DNA of 49,267 nt, from NCBI GenBank assembly GCA_007695295.1, contig REEB01000117.1:1-49267 (forward strand). The letters are read 5' to 3'. Origin of the DNA: Puniceicoccaceae bacterium (GTDB lineage Bacteria > Verrucomicrobiota > Verrucomicrobiia > Opitutales > Opitutaceae). Within the stretch, counting starts at the first letter, position 1. Every line of letters starts with the position of its first letter. The position numbers and the translations under genes are program-made. Shown here piece by piece: positions 25,663 through 35,734 of this stretch. The notes beneath the pieces are model-generated. The model ran no database searches. It was not told where the DNA came from and was given only the letters and a program-made list of their open reading frames with translations.

Positions 25663-28600
25663 TCAGGGCAGCGGGGTGTAGTCGCCGCCGAGGTTTGCCT
25701 CAATCCGCCGGATGGAGCCGTCGCGCGCAAACACGCGGGCACTGAATTCCGCGGGAAGCACGGAACCGGGAATCATGGCCGTATTCCCTTTTGCTTGGTC
25801 AACCAGGAGCGAGGCCGGTCCACTCCCGAGCCGGTAGATGACGGGCACGCTGCAGTAGGTGAATCCGAGGGAGGCGGGCGGGATTTCCATGGCACCGCTG
25901 GTTTCCCCGCGGCCGAAAACGGGGAAGGGGATCGCGTTCGGGCTGAACTCGGAGGCCCGCAGGAGGAAAGGGCGAAAGCCGAGGCATCCGTTTTCGATCC
26001 GAACCCCGAGTTCTCCAAAGCGGGTGAGGATTTCCTCCTTCACCTGCCCGGTCATGCCGGGTTGTTGGGCGCCGGCATGACCCGGAGTGTGCGAATAGGG
26101 ATCGGTGGGGAACGCTCCGTAGGCGGCGGGGCTTTTGTTGAAACCCAGCCCGGTGCGCACGTCATAATAGAGCTCGGTCAGACGCGGCACTTCCGGAGCG
26201 GCTTTGTCCGCTGCGGTGAAGAGCGACTCCTGGATGGCGAGCAGAAGTTTGGCCACCATGTGCCAATAGATGCAGCCGAGGCCTTCGAAACCGAACATGG
26301 AGCCCGAGCGGCCGGTGAAAGCGCGGTGACGGAAGACGGCTTCGTAGCAGGCCTGAACTTCCTCTCGGGAGGCATGGACCAAGTCGGCCCAACGCGGTTC
26401 GGCGGCCAACTCATCCAGCCGGGCCGCGAGGGCTTCGCCACTTACGAGATCGGGGTGGAAACGGTGGCAGCCGGCGGGATCTTGGACGATGAGGCGGTCG
26501 TCTCCCGCTTTGGCGAGGGCCGCGAGCAGAGCGCTGGCCGCCACGCGTTCGGCGGGGATGCGGTTGCGCTCCAGAAACCCCGGCAAGGTGCGGTCGGGGT
26601 AGAGAAGGTAGCTGTTCTGGTCGGCCCGGTGGAGCGGGCTGCGGCGCAGGCCTTCGAGCAGCGCGACGGTTTCGGCCGGAGTGAGCAACCCCGAGCTGAG
26701 GACGGCGACCTGGCCTTCCAGCATCAGCGGCAGGCGGTGCAGGGAAAGGCCCGGGGGCGTTTCGCTGAACTCTAGCTGGTTGTAGGCGTGGAAGAGATGA
26801 TCGGGGCGGCGGTTGGCCAGGAGGCTTTGATCGACGAAGTTGAGGGCGAGGTCGAGGAGGCGGATGACCTCGGCGGGATCAAGGTCGTCCGATTCCTCCA
26901 TGCCGCCGTCATAGACCCGGCTGCGGTAGCACTCGCCGGCGGTGGCGAGGGCGTCGACCAGCTCCCTGCGGCGGCCGGGGTCCGGATCCTTTGGATCGGC
27001 TTGGTCGAGCGTCCGGCGGGCCGTCCGCGCCAGTTCGGCCAGCGGCCCCGAGAGGCGAAGGGGAGGTGTGCCCAAGGCCGGAGCAAAGACCCGGCGCAGA
27101 TGGTCGAGGAAGCGACGAAGGTAGGCGAGGGTGACGACGGAGACGCCGTAGCCAACGAGGGCGTTGTTGGCGTCGTTCCACTCCGGCCGCTGGGTGTTCA
27201 TCCAGATGCCTCCGCCGGGAATGAAGTGGGTGAGCCGGTTCAGCACCAGCACGAGCAGCTTTTCGGCCAGACTGACGTGGAGAACCCGGCCTTCGCGATC
27301 GGCGAGGAGGCGGGCGTCGGCGCCGATGCCGGGCAGGCGCCGTCGGATGGCGTGGTCGAGTTCGCGGTCGAAGACGATGGTGGAGCGGGGATCGTTCCGC
27401 ATCGCCGCGTATCCGGTGATACGATACGGAACATTGGCATAGGCGTAACGGCGTTCGCGCAAAGTTCGCGGCAGCCCGTCGGGCCGGTGCCGGGAGGACC
27501 ACTCGAGGAGCTTGAGCAGGTAGATCACCTGGTGATCGCCCCAGTAGCCGATCGATGACCATGGATCGCCGGGGTCGGGGACCTCCCAGTCAATGCCTTC
27601 CTGCGAGATGCGGTAGGGATTGAAACCGTCGGCCGTGGAGGCGTTGAGAAACTTGGCGATGACAGCCTCAAAGAAAGCCGGGCAGCTCAGGCAAAGGGCT
27701 TCCCAATTCTGGAAAATGTCGCGCCAGTTGCCCTCATAAGCGAGCAGGCGGCGACCCCGGGAGTCGCGGAGGCGGATGGAGAACTGGTTCCACGGCCGGC
27801 TGGGGTCGCCATGACGACGGCTGAAGCGCAGGGGCAGGTATTCCGCGGCGATGCGGGCGAGGTCGGGATCGGCGAGCGCTTCGATCCGGGCGAGCAAGTC
27901 GTCGCGGTGGAGCGTTTCCGGCAGCGATTGGAGGGTCGGGGCGTGCCGGGCGGCCGCGGCGCGGTTGTGCCGGGCGGCATGGGCGGCGAAGTCCGCGCCG
28001 GGGATGTTCGGTCCGTCGAGAAACGCACCACCGCGGAGGACGTTGAAAAGGACATTGGCCCAATGGTGGGCGGCGACGGTTTCCTCCCCGCCCGCCTGCG
28101 CTCCGTCGGCAGCGCCAATCAGTGTGCGGAGCGCGGCGGTGGAGCGGCGGCAGGCGGCTTCGGGGTCGGTTGTATCCAGATTCTGGATCCGATGAAGAAC
28201 GCTCGTCTGGTCGAGGCCGGTATCGGCGACGATGAGCCAGGACTCGCGGCCGCCCGGGGCGAGGGCAATGGTGGCGGTGAGCAAGTAAGCGCCGCGGAGG
28301 CCGCGGCAGTGGGTTTCCGGGACGGGCTGCCGGCCCGCCCGCCAGTCCGGCACCTGGCGATCGGAGAGAAGGATGGTTGCGCCGGGCAGACCACGGGACC
28401 AGGCGATGGAGGCGCGGAGACTTTCCAGTGGTACGGGATGGTCGGTGATGCCGGCGGCGAGGGCATAGACCGCGAGGGTGCCCGGAGACTGGAGTTCGGA
28501 GGTTTTGTAAGCATCAGCGAGGTTGCTGCTGGCTGCCTCGATGCGTTGGGGGATGCCCGCGGGGAGGAGATTGCGGAGACCGTCGAGCACCCGAACGTTA

Positions 28601-29106
28601 AGCGTTTTTTCCCCCGTATTGGCCAGCTCGCAAGTGCGAACCCAGCCAAGGGCATCGGCCGAGGCCCATCCATAGCGGAAGGTCAGCCCGAGCCGGGTGT
28701 GGACTTCCTCGAACCAGAGGCGGTTTCCGGTGGTGCTTTTAGTCAACCGGCGGACAATGGCCGGATCGGAGGAGACATCGGCACTGAAGGGTTCCCAGAG
28801 GTATGCATCGGTGGGAGTGGCGACCTCCAGGAGGGTGAAAGGGCCGGCGTGGCCGATGCTGTCGTAAATCCGGTCGACGGTCTGGTAGGGGAAGAGAGCA
28901 CCTTCGGCACTGCCCCGCCCGGCGGTGAGGGCGCCATTGCTGGCGACAAACATCCAGAGATCGGATGCGGTGACCAAGTTGATCAGAAACGGCGGCAGCG
29001 CCTGGGTATGGTCGATTTGGTAGCAGCGTTCGTCGTCGATGGCGCACCAGGAGCCGGCGGGGGCGGGGCTGGCGTCCATGGGAGTGGGGGGTGTAACCAA
29101 AGGCAT
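25663..29106 (-). CDS. Very large GH94-like protein (putative glycoside phosphorylase)
   Basis: About 1147 residues, cytoplasmic (no signal peptide). It looks related to the (alpha/alpha)6-barrel glycoside phosphorylases of GH94-type clans. An N-terminal beta-rich half opens with CYQIDHTQALPPFLINLV and contains FRYGWASADALGWVRTCELAN. A central helical barrel follows with GNWRDIFQNWEALCLSCP, GYWGDHQVIYLLKLLEW and PEWNDANNALVGYG. The Asp of WND (about D645, codon at 27172-27174) aligns by motif with the general-acid Asp of GH94 (DWND). C-terminal GFEGLGCIYWHMVAKLLLA and YPYSHTPGHAG-like segments follow. The true family is uncertain; length is closer to the large beta-1,3-glucan phosphorylases than to standard GH94. 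Start could be 29106 or 29079; longer starts run into the candidate operator. Divergent from lacI. Confidence 0.6.
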   Translation of the reverse strand: MPLVTPPTPMDASPAPAGSWCAIDDERCYQIDHTQALPPFLINLVTASDLWMFVASNGALTAGRGSAEGALFPYQTVDRIYDSIGHAGPFTLLEVATPTDAYLWEPFSADVSSDPAIVRRLTKSTTGNRLWFEEVHTRLGLTFRYGWASADALGWVRTCELANTGEKTLNVRVLDGLRNLLPAGIPQRIEAASSNLADAYKTSELQSPGTLAVYALAAGITDHPVPLESLRASIAWSRGLPGATILLSDRQVPDWRAGRQPVPETHCRGLRGAYLLTATIALAPGGRESWLIVADTGLDQTSVLHRIQNLDTTDPEAACRRSTAALRTLIGAADGAQAGGEETVAAHHWANVLFNVLRGGAFLDGPNIPGADFAAHAARHNRAAAARHAPTLQSLPETLHRDDLLARIEALADPDLARIAAEYLPLRFSRRHGDPSRPWNQFSIRLRDSRGRRLLAYEGNWRDIFQNWEALCLSCPAFFEAVIAKFLNASTADGFNPYRISQEGIDWEVPDPGDPWSSIGYWGDHQVIYLLKLLEWSSRHRPDGLPRTLRERRYAYANVPYRITGYAAMRNDPRSTIVFDRELDHAIRRRLPGIGADARLLADREGRVLHVSLAEKLLVLVLNRLTHFIPGGGIWMNTQRPEWNDANNALVGYGVSVVTLAYLRRFLDHLRRVFAPALGTPPLRLSGPLAELARTARRTLDQADPKDPDPGRRRELVDALATAGECYRSRVYDGGMEESDDLDPAEVIRLLDLALNFVDQSLLANRRPDHLFHAYNQLEFSETPPGLSLHRLPLMLEGQVAVLSSGLLTPAETVALLEGLRRSPLHRADQNSYLLYPDRTLPGFLERNRIPAERVAASALLAALAKAGDDRLIVQDPAGCHRFHPDLVSGEALAARLDELAAEPRWADLVHASREEVQACYEAVFRHRAFTGRSGSMFGFEGLGCIYWHMVAKLLLAIQESLFTAADKAAPEVPRLTELYYDVRTGLGFNKSPAAYGAFPTDPYSHTPGHAGAQQPGMTGQVKEEILTRFGELGVRIENGCLGFRPFLLRASEFSPNAIPFPVFGRGETSGAMEIPPASLGFTYCSVPVIYRLGSGPASLLVDQAKGNTAMIPGSVLPAEFSARVFARDGSIRRIEANLGGDYTPLP

Positions 29107-29189
29107 GATGCAAGAACGGGGTTTCGTGCCGGGTACCATTCCCGGTCCGCGAAATGACACCAGGATGAACCGCCGAGGCAAAAGCAGCT

Positions 29190-29209
29190 TTACTGGCACC
29201 GTTCAACAG
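29190..29209. promoter_or_regulatory. Candidate LacI-family operator (copy 1)
   Basis: TTACTGGCACCGTTCAACAG lies in the divergent region between the GH94-like gene and lacI. It matches the complement of the site before the TonB receptor at 15 of 20 positions, including the cores TTACTG and CCGTTCA. It sits 84 bases before the GH94-like start and 110 before lacI, where it could control both. No other site in the remaining 213-base intergenic stretch stood out. Confidence 0.5.
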
Positions 29210-29319
29210 CCGGGCCAAAGCCGCTCGCAACACCTTCGCCGCCAACCTCCTTGCAGAGGATCCGTTCACTGCGGAACCCGTGCTTGCACCGGCGAGGTGG
29301 TGGCGGCAGATACGTGGAG

Positions 29320-30363
29320 ATGGCCAAAGTCCCGCCGACCATGCAGGATGTGGCGAAAGAGGCGGGAGTGGCACGCTCCACGGTATCGCTCGCGCTGCGC
29401 AATGACCGGAGCATTCCACCGGTCACCCGCAGCCGCATCTTCGCCGCTGCGGAAAAGCTCGGTTACAAAACCAATCCCCTGGTTTCCGCGCTGATGACGT
29501 CACTGCACTCCCGGCGGGCCCTGCAGCGCCATACCGTGCTGGCCTACGTGACCACGGATCCGGAGGTCGCGCCGTGGCGCAGTTACAGTATGTTCATCGA
29601 GATGCACGAAGGCGCACGCGCCCGGGCCGAGGATCTGGGATACCGGCTGGAGGAATTTGCGCTCCGTGCTCCGGGCATGACTCCAAAGCGTTACCGGCAG
29701 GTGCTGCAGGCCCGAGGAGTTCTCGGCATGCTGATCGCACCACTGCCGATGGGGGAGCATTCCATCGAACTCGACTTTGCGGACTTCGCCGTCGTGGGCA
29801 TCGACATGAGTGTGGCCAATCCGCCGATTGAGCGCGTTTCCAACGATCACTTCCAATCCGCCCTGCTTGCGATCCAGGAATGCCGGGCACTGGGCTACCG
29901 GCGGATTGGGTTCATCATCAGCCGGCAGTTGAGTGAGCGTCTTGGAGACCGCTGGATGGCGGCCTGCCATTTCGCCCAGGCCGGCCTGCCCGCCAAGGAC
30001 CGGGTCAAACCATTGATGCCCGAAAGCACGGACGACATCATGGCCGCGATCCCCGGATGGTTCCGGCGCGAAAAGCCCGATGTGGTCATCATGAGCGAGC
30101 TGAATCCCTTTGGCCATTACCCGCTGCCGCCATCGGTCGGGATGGTGAGTTTGTCGCTGGAGGAGCAGGCCCTCGGGGAAGTTGCGGGCATCTTCCAGGA
30201 CAACCGGCGGATGGGGGCGATCGCCATCGAGCACTTGGTGGCGCGGCTGGAGCGGTGCGAATTCGGCACCGATGAACGAGGTCGCCTCCACCTCCTGGCG
30301 GGCAAATGGGTTGCCGGACCGACCGCACCCGGGGCGGGCCGGGAACGCGGCCCCCTGCTCTGA
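29320..30363 (+). CDS. LacI-family transcriptional regulator
   Basis: 347-residue regulator. N-terminal LacI helix-turn-helix MQDVAKEAGVARSTVSLALR with hinge SRIFAAAEKLGYKTNPLVSALM, then a periplasmic-binding-like effector domain (VLAYVTTDPEVAPW..., GMLIAPLPMGEHSIELDFADFAVVGIDMS, ALGYRRIGFIISRQLSERLGDRW). ATG 29320 places the helix-turn-helix at residue 8; earlier starts add an unsupported extension. Effector-domain sequence resembles the substrate-binding family common in Opitutaceae sugar loci. Flanked by two similar 20-base sites, it probably controls the divergent GH94-like gene, itself and the TonB receptor downstream; effector unknown. Confidence 0.9.
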   Translation: MAKVPPTMQDVAKEAGVARSTVSLALRNDRSIPPVTRSRIFAAAEKLGYKTNPLVSALMTSLHSRRALQRHTVLAYVTTDPEVAPWRSYSMFIEMHEGARARAEDLGYRLEEFALRAPGMTPKRYRQVLQARGVLGMLIAPLPMGEHSIELDFADFAVVGIDMSVANPPIERVSNDHFQSALLAIQECRALGYRRIGFIISRQLSERLGDRWMAACHFAQAGLPAKDRVKPLMPESTDDIMAAIPGWFRREKPDVVIMSELNPFGHYPLPPSVGMVSLSLEEQALGEVAGIFQDNRRMGAIAIEHLVARLERCEFGTDERGRLHLLAGKWVAGPTAPGAGRERGPLL

Positions 30364-30368
30364 AGCGT

Positions 30369-30388
30369 TTACTGAACGGCGTCAGTAA
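30369..30388. promoter_or_regulatory. Candidate LacI-family operator (copy 2)
   Basis: TTACTGAACGGCGTCAGTAA is a 20-base near-palindrome (arms TTACTGA and TCAGTAA, 6-base centre) just after the lacI stop and about 80 bases before the TonB receptor start. Size and symmetry fit LacI-family operators. The related copy at 29190-29209 supports a real regulatory site. Between it and the receptor start there is also GTTGTC (30398-30403)/GACAAC (30433-30438), too weak to call. Confidence 0.55.
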
Positions 30389-30467
30389 CACTCCGGTTGT
30401 CTCACTCCGCGGTGAAGGCTTGATGGCCTGTGACAACGACCACCCAACAAACTCAACCCCGCACCCC

Positions 30468-33344
30468 ATGACTACTCCTTTGAGTAAGCCTTCTCTCCGT
30501 CTGCCTTGGATGCTTGCGTCCCTGCTGGCGTTATCCCCAGTCTTGGCCCAAACGCCTGCCCCCGCCGGGGATTCGGACGACGACATCTATATTCTCAGCC
30601 CCTTCGTTGTTTCAACCGAAGGAGACCGGGGCTACCGCGCCACCAACACGATCAGCGGTTCCCGCCTTAACACCGCAATCAAGGACATCCCCATGCCCAT
30701 CGAGGTCATCACCGAGGAGTTTATGCGGGATGTCGGGGCGAAGAATCTGCGCGATTCCTTGCGCTAAAGCGCCGGTATCATCCTGCGGTCGCAGAACGAC
30801 GCCGGGCAGGGCACCACCTTTGTCCATGCCGGCGGGGTGCACAGTACCGAAGGCGCCACGGCCAACAAAACCCAGACCACGGTGAAGCTCCGCGGCTTTA
30901 TCACCGACTCGGTGCTGCGCGATGGATTCCGCCGCCAGCACTCGACCGACTCCGCGAACATCGGCCGGATCGAGGTGGTGCGCGGCCCGGCGGCGTTGCT
31001 GTACGGCATCGGTAACTTCGGAGGAATTGTTAATTACCTGCCCAAGCGACCCTTGGGCGCGACGCGCGTGGAGGCGATTGTGGGCTTTGGCAGCCATGAC
31101 TATGTACGGGGATCATTTGATATTAACCTCGCCTTTGAAGATGCGCCACAACTGGGCTTCCGCATCAGCGGGGCGGCGGAATCCAAAGGTGACCATACGG
31201 AGTTGTTCAAAAACGAGCATTACTTTCTCGCCCCCGTGGTGGTTTACCGGCCTTTCAGCGGCACCGAGCTCACCTTTGATTTCGAGTATGGCGAGGATGA
31301 GCGCCGGGGCCTGGGCTTCCAGAGCGTCCGCGCCCGGGCCGATGTGCCTGCCGACCAGCAGGACCGCCTCGAGCGGGCCGGCTTCCTCGATTTCCCCGGC
31401 AAGGACCGGAGAACCTTCCGCTGGTCCGGCCCGGACACCCGGCTCGACACCAAGGCATACAATGTTTTGCTGAAACTGCAGCAACGTTTGGCCGAGGATC
31501 TCTATCTCAACCTCGGCTACAATGTGTCCATGGCCCGCTTCAGCGGCCTCGATGTGGGCGGAGCCCTCCAAGTCGGGGTGGGTCCGGCTTCACAGCGCGG
31601 CTCCGTCAACGTGGCTCCCCTGACGCCCGACGACGGTTCTTTTTCCGCCGGAACAATCGATGATGTCACCTTCCAGTACAACTGGACCGATTTCTACGAG
31701 AAGATCAACCGCGAGCAGGTCCGTGCCGAACTCACCTACTCTTTTGAAACCATGAGTGACAGCCGCTGGCTCGGCATGAGACACAGTATTTTGCTGGGAC
31801 GTTCGGAAGAGTATTCCGATAAAAAGATCCGCACCGACCGCACCCTGCCCGGCACCAGCAATTACAAGAATCCAACCGATGTGTCCCACATCCGTTTCGG
31901 CATTCAGGGCGACGGATCGCCCGACGTGCCCATGGGCCGGATCGCGAATGAGCGTAATGAAGCCTGGAACCAGGGCAGCTACGCCGTTTACCAGGGAACT
32001 TGGTTGGATAGCCGCCTGACCGTCGTGGGAGGGATACGCCGCGACCGCAATGACAATCATGTCGTGCGCATCGATGCCATCAACCCGGCCAACAGCAGCG
32101 ACATCAACCGGGAAGCCCAGACCAAGAACACCGGCCAGATCGGAGTGAGCTTTGAAATCACCCCGGAAGTGTCCGTCTTCGCCCTCCAGGCCGAAGGTAT
32201 TGTGCCCAATTTCGAAGGCTTGCGCGATGGTGAAGGCCGGCCGATCGACGCCACGGTGGCCAAAAGCCGCGAGTTTGGCATTAAAGTCGATCTCCTCGAA
32301 GGCCGGCTTTCCGGCACGATTTCCCGCTTCACCATCGACCGCACCGGCACCCCTTATTTCTACTGGTGGTCGCCTGCGCCCGCCAAAGGCCAGTTTGACC
32401 CGACCCGCCCCATTACCTACCTCGTGCAAGGCGCCAATCCCGAGCCCGGGCAGGCCGACTGGTCTCCAGCCCAGCTCAATGCGATTAACGAATGGAACGC
32501 GGCCAAGGATGCCGGCGCAGCCTATATCCTCGACGACAAGTGGTATCTCAACGCCTCCCATCCCGCCGGCGCGGCCTACATGGACAGAGTCTATGCCAAC
32601 GTTGCCACCGGCCAGGGCTGGCCCGGGTGGTTCTTTGATATCGAAGATCCCAACGTCAATATTGCCACCATGGACCGGGCTGCTCCCGACCGGGGCACTT
32701 ACCAAGCCTTCAACGTTGGCGACGACGAGTCGAAAGGCTGGGATCTGCAACTGCTTTGGGCACCCACCGACCAACTGCAGGTCTTTGGAACGTACTCCCG
32801 GCTGAAGCGCCAAACGCTCAATGTCGGCAAGTTTCCCCGTTACCCCTATCCAGAGGATCGTTGGGCCAATTGGTACTTTCCCGACGGCAGTTGGGGCCTG
32901 AGCGGCTTCGCCCTTGAGGAGGCCTACACCGACCCCACCGACACCTCCACCTGGACTGGCGCCGGCTACCTCGGCTCGGGCTCGGATGATGATACTCCCA
33001 AACACGCCGTGTCCTTGTGGAGCACCTACAGCTTTGTCGAAGACAGCCCATTGGGGGGCCTTACCATTGGACTCGGCGGGCAGTGGGAGTCTAAGCGCGA
33101 GTTCGTCAGTTCGCGCACCGATGGTTCCGGCCAACTCCAAGTTGATGCCGACGGCAATCCGCTTTCGCTCTTCACCAGCTCGCGATTGAACGTGGATGCA
33201 ATGGTCCGCTACAGCTTTCGCTGGCTCGACCGCGACAGCCGGGTGCAGCTGAATATCAACAACCTCTTCGACGATCGTGACCAATACGGGCTCGGTTTCG
33301 CACCCGGCATCTCCGCCCGGGTCGAATTCGGAATCGTATTCTGA
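30468..33344 (+). pseudogene. TonB-dependent receptor interrupted by one in-frame TAA
   Basis: Outer-membrane active-transport receptor, 958 residues if read through. ATG 30468 gives a signal peptide (WMLASLLALSPVLAQ), then the Opitutaceae-type N-terminus ILSPFVVSTEGDRGYRATNT and a plug domain (GSRLNTAIKDIPMPIEVITEEF... IEVVRGPAALLYGIGNFGGIVNYLPKRP). Codon 100 is TAA (30765-30767) within ...RDSLR-stop-SAGIILRSQN, where receptors usually have Tyr (LRYSAG), one base from TAT or TAC. The same frame then stays open for 858 residues through the 22-strand barrel to the C-terminal LGFAPGISARVEFGIVF. Either a very recent pseudogene, a sequencing error, or read-through. Substrate is probably a carbohydrate, judging from the LacI and GH94-like neighbours (inference). 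Confidence 0.9.
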
Positions 33345-33366
33345 CGGTGGCACCGCTCCGCCCCGG

Positions 33367-33398
33367 CCGGAGGCTGCCTGACTTCAGGCGGCAGCCGG
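33367..33398. terminator. Hairpin between convergent TonB receptor and glgB
   Basis: CCGG-A-GGCTGCC ... GGCAGCC-GG with inner TGA/TCA pairing forms a long GC stem in the 73-base convergent space. There is no T tract on either side, so it would be a hairpin-type rather than classic intrinsic terminator, usable in both directions. Confidence 0.5.
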
Positions 33399-33417
33399 AC
33401 GGGTGCCGGCGCCGGGG

Positions 33418-35622
33418 TCAGCCGACCCACTCGAGGATGGAAGTGGAGAGGGGCGGGAGCGAGAGGCTGAGAGAAAAGGGCAGTCCGTCGGCGGGGATGG
33501 CATCGGCCATGAGGCCGCCATGGTTGCCGGTATTGCCGCCACCGTAGAGGGCGGAGTCGGTGTTGATGGCCTCTTTCCAGAAACCGCCCCGGGGTACCCC
33601 GATGCGGTATCCGGTGCGGACCACGGGGGTGAAATGGCCGACGACGAGGAAGAAATCCTCCCGTTCCTCGTGCTGGCGGAGGTAGGCGACGATGCTTCCC
33701 TCGGCGTCCCAGCAGCTCACCCACTGGAAGCCTTTGGGTTCGAAATCGCCGGCGTGGAAGGCGGGCTGCTCGCGGTAGAGGCGGTTGAGGTCCTTGAGGA
33801 CGAGGCGAATGCCTTCGTGGTCGAGGTATTGGCAGAGGTGCCAGTCGAGGCTGGCGGCGTAGTTCCACTCGGCGGACTGGCCGAACTCCCCGCCCATGAA
33901 GAGCAGTTTTTTGCCCGGCCAGGCCCACATGTGGGCGTAGAGAGCGCGGAGGTTGCAAGCTTTGTCGTGGATCGACCACGACCCCATTTTCATCAACATG
34001 GAGCCTTTGCCATGGGTGACTTCGTCATGGGAAAAGACGGTGATGAAGCGCTCGGCGTACTGGTAGAGCATGCCGAAGGTGAGGTCGTTCTGATGCCAGC
34101 GGCGGTGGATGGGGTCCTTGGAGAAATAGCGGAGGGTGTCGTGCATCCAGCCCATGTTCCACTTGAGGTCGAAGCCAAGCCCGCCGAGAAAAGTGGGCTT
34201 GGTGACGCCGGGCCAGGAGGTGGACTCTTCGGCGGCCATGATGGTCCCGGGGTAGTACTCGTGGACGCGGTCGTTGACGGTGCGGAGAAAGTCGATCGCC
34301 TCGAGGTTTTCGCGACCGCCGTAGCGGTTGGGAATCCACTCGCCCTCCTTGCGCGAATAATCGAGGTAGAGCATGGAGGCGACCGCATCGACCCGCAGGC
34401 CGTCGATATGGTAGCGGTCCAACCATGAGAGGGCATTGGCGATGAGAAAGCAGCGGACCTCGTGGCGGCCGTAGTTGAAGATGAGAGTGCCCCAGTCCTG
34501 GTGGGCTCCGAGGCGGGGGTCTTCGTGCTCGTAGAGGTGGGTGCCGTCGAAATAGGACAGGGCAAAGCTGTCGCGCGGGAAGTGGGCTGGCACCCAGTCG
34601 AGGATCACGCCGACGCCGCGCTGGTGGAGGTGGTCGACGAAGTATTGGAAATCAGCCGGGCGGCCAAAGCGGTGAGTGGGGGCGAAAAAGCCGGTCACCT
34701 GGTAGCCCCAGGAGCCTTCGAACGGGTGTTCGGCCACCGGCATGAGCTCGACATGGGTGAAGCCCATCTCGGTGACATAGTCGCCGAGGGCGTGGGCGAG
34801 TTCGCGGTAGTTGAGCGGACGCTGGTTGTCCTCAAGGAGCCGGCGCCAGGAGCCGAGGTGCACCTCATAGACGGACATCGGCTGGTCGGCCTGGCCGCCC
34901 TCGGCGCGGCGGGCCATCCATTCGCCATCCTGCCACTGGTGTTTGCGGACATCGCAGACGATGGAGGCGTTGTTGGGCGGGGCTTCGAAGTAGGTGCCGT
35001 AGGGGTCGGTCTTGAGGTGGAGGTTTCCGTCGGCCCCGAGAATTTCGTATTTATAGAGGTCGCCTTCGGTGAGGCCGGGGATGAAAAGCTCCCAGACACC
35101 GGAGGACTCGAGGGCGCGCATCGGGTGGTAGCGGCCGTCCCATTGGTTGAAGTTGCCGACCACCGAGACCCGCCGGGCGTTGGGGGCCCAGACGGCAAAG
35201 GCGACGCCGGGCACGCCGTCGCGGGTGCGGGGATGGGCGCCGAGTTTTTCGTAGATGCGGTATTCGGTGCCTTCGTTGAAGAGATAGAGATCCTGGGGGC
35301 CGAGGCCGGGGGGGAAGGCGTAGGGATCGAAGAACTGGCGGACCTCGCGGGTATTGGTCTCGATCCGCAGGCGGTAGGTGAACGTCTCGGAACGCCCTGC
35401 GATGATGCCCTCGTAGAAGCCGTCTTCGGACAGTTTTTTCAGTGGATGGGTTTTGCGGCGGGGGGCATCGACTTCGACCACCTCGCAGGAGCGGGCGCCG
35501 GGGATGTAGGCGCGGGCCACGAGTTTGTTTTTCCCTTCCAACGGGTGCAGGCCGAGCAGATCGTGGGGGCGGGCGACCCGGGCTTCGCGGAAGGCGGTCA
35601 GTTCGGCTTTGGAAATCAGCAT
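33418..35622 (-). CDS. glgB: 1,4-alpha-glucan (glycogen) branching enzyme GlgB
   Basis: Introduces alpha-1,6 branches into glycogen; GH13 enzyme of 734 residues from the ATG at 35622 (MLISKAELTAFREAR). N-terminal GlgB domain (HDLLGLHPLEGKNKLVARAY), CBM48 (GVAFAVWAPNARRVSVVGNFNQWDGRYHPM), GH13 barrel with VYEVHLGSW, ILDWVPAHF, HIDGLRVDAVASMLYLDY (nucleophile Asp about 412), MAAEESTSWPGV (acid Glu about 465) and FSHDEVTHGK (stabilising Asp about 533), and a C-terminal beta domain. Full length for type 1 GlgB. Preceded by a good promoter candidate and followed by the hairpin shared with the receptor. No other glycogen genes are nearby. Confidence 0.97.
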   Translation of the reverse strand: MLISKAELTAFREARVARPHDLLGLHPLEGKNKLVARAYIPGARSCEVVEVDAPRRKTHPLKKLSEDGFYEGIIAGRSETFTYRLRIETNTREVRQFFDPYAFPPGLGPQDLYLFNEGTEYRIYEKLGAHPRTRDGVPGVAFAVWAPNARRVSVVGNFNQWDGRYHPMRALESSGVWELFIPGLTEGDLYKYEILGADGNLHLKTDPYGTYFEAPPNNASIVCDVRKHQWQDGEWMARRAEGGQADQPMSVYEVHLGSWRRLLEDNQRPLNYRELAHALGDYVTEMGFTHVELMPVAEHPFEGSWGYQVTGFFAPTHRFGRPADFQYFVDHLHQRGVGVILDWVPAHFPRDSFALSYFDGTHLYEHEDPRLGAHQDWGTLIFNYGRHEVRCFLIANALSWLDRYHIDGLRVDAVASMLYLDYSRKEGEWIPNRYGGRENLEAIDFLRTVNDRVHEYYPGTIMAAEESTSWPGVTKPTFLGGLGFDLKWNMGWMHDTLRYFSKDPIHRRWHQNDLTFGMLYQYAERFITVFSHDEVTHGKGSMLMKMGSWSIHDKACNLRALYAHMWAWPGKKLLFMGGEFGQSAEWNYAASLDWHLCQYLDHEGIRLVLKDLNRLYREQPAFHAGDFEPKGFQWVSCWDAEGSIVAYLRQHEEREDFFLVVGHFTPVVRTGYRIGVPRGGFWKEAINTDSALYGGGNTGNHGGLMADAIPADGLPFSLSLSLPPLSTSILEWVG

Positions 35623-35676
35623 CGGAGTCTGACTATAAGAGAGGCTCCGCAACCGGCACAAGCCTCGTGAGACGGG

Positions 35677-35704
35677 CTTAAAAAGCCGAATAAAGCGTTG
35701 TCAA
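35677..35704 (-). promoter_or_regulatory. Candidate sigma-70 type promoter for glgB
   Basis: On the minus strand a perfect TTGACA (35699-35704) is followed after 16 bases by TTTAAG (35677-35682, four of six matches to TATAAT), 54 bases before the glgB start. A small GGCTT/AAGCC stem overlaps the -10 area. Confidence 0.4.
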
Positions 35705-35734
35705 CCATGGTAAAGCTTCCCACGTTTCAGTCGA

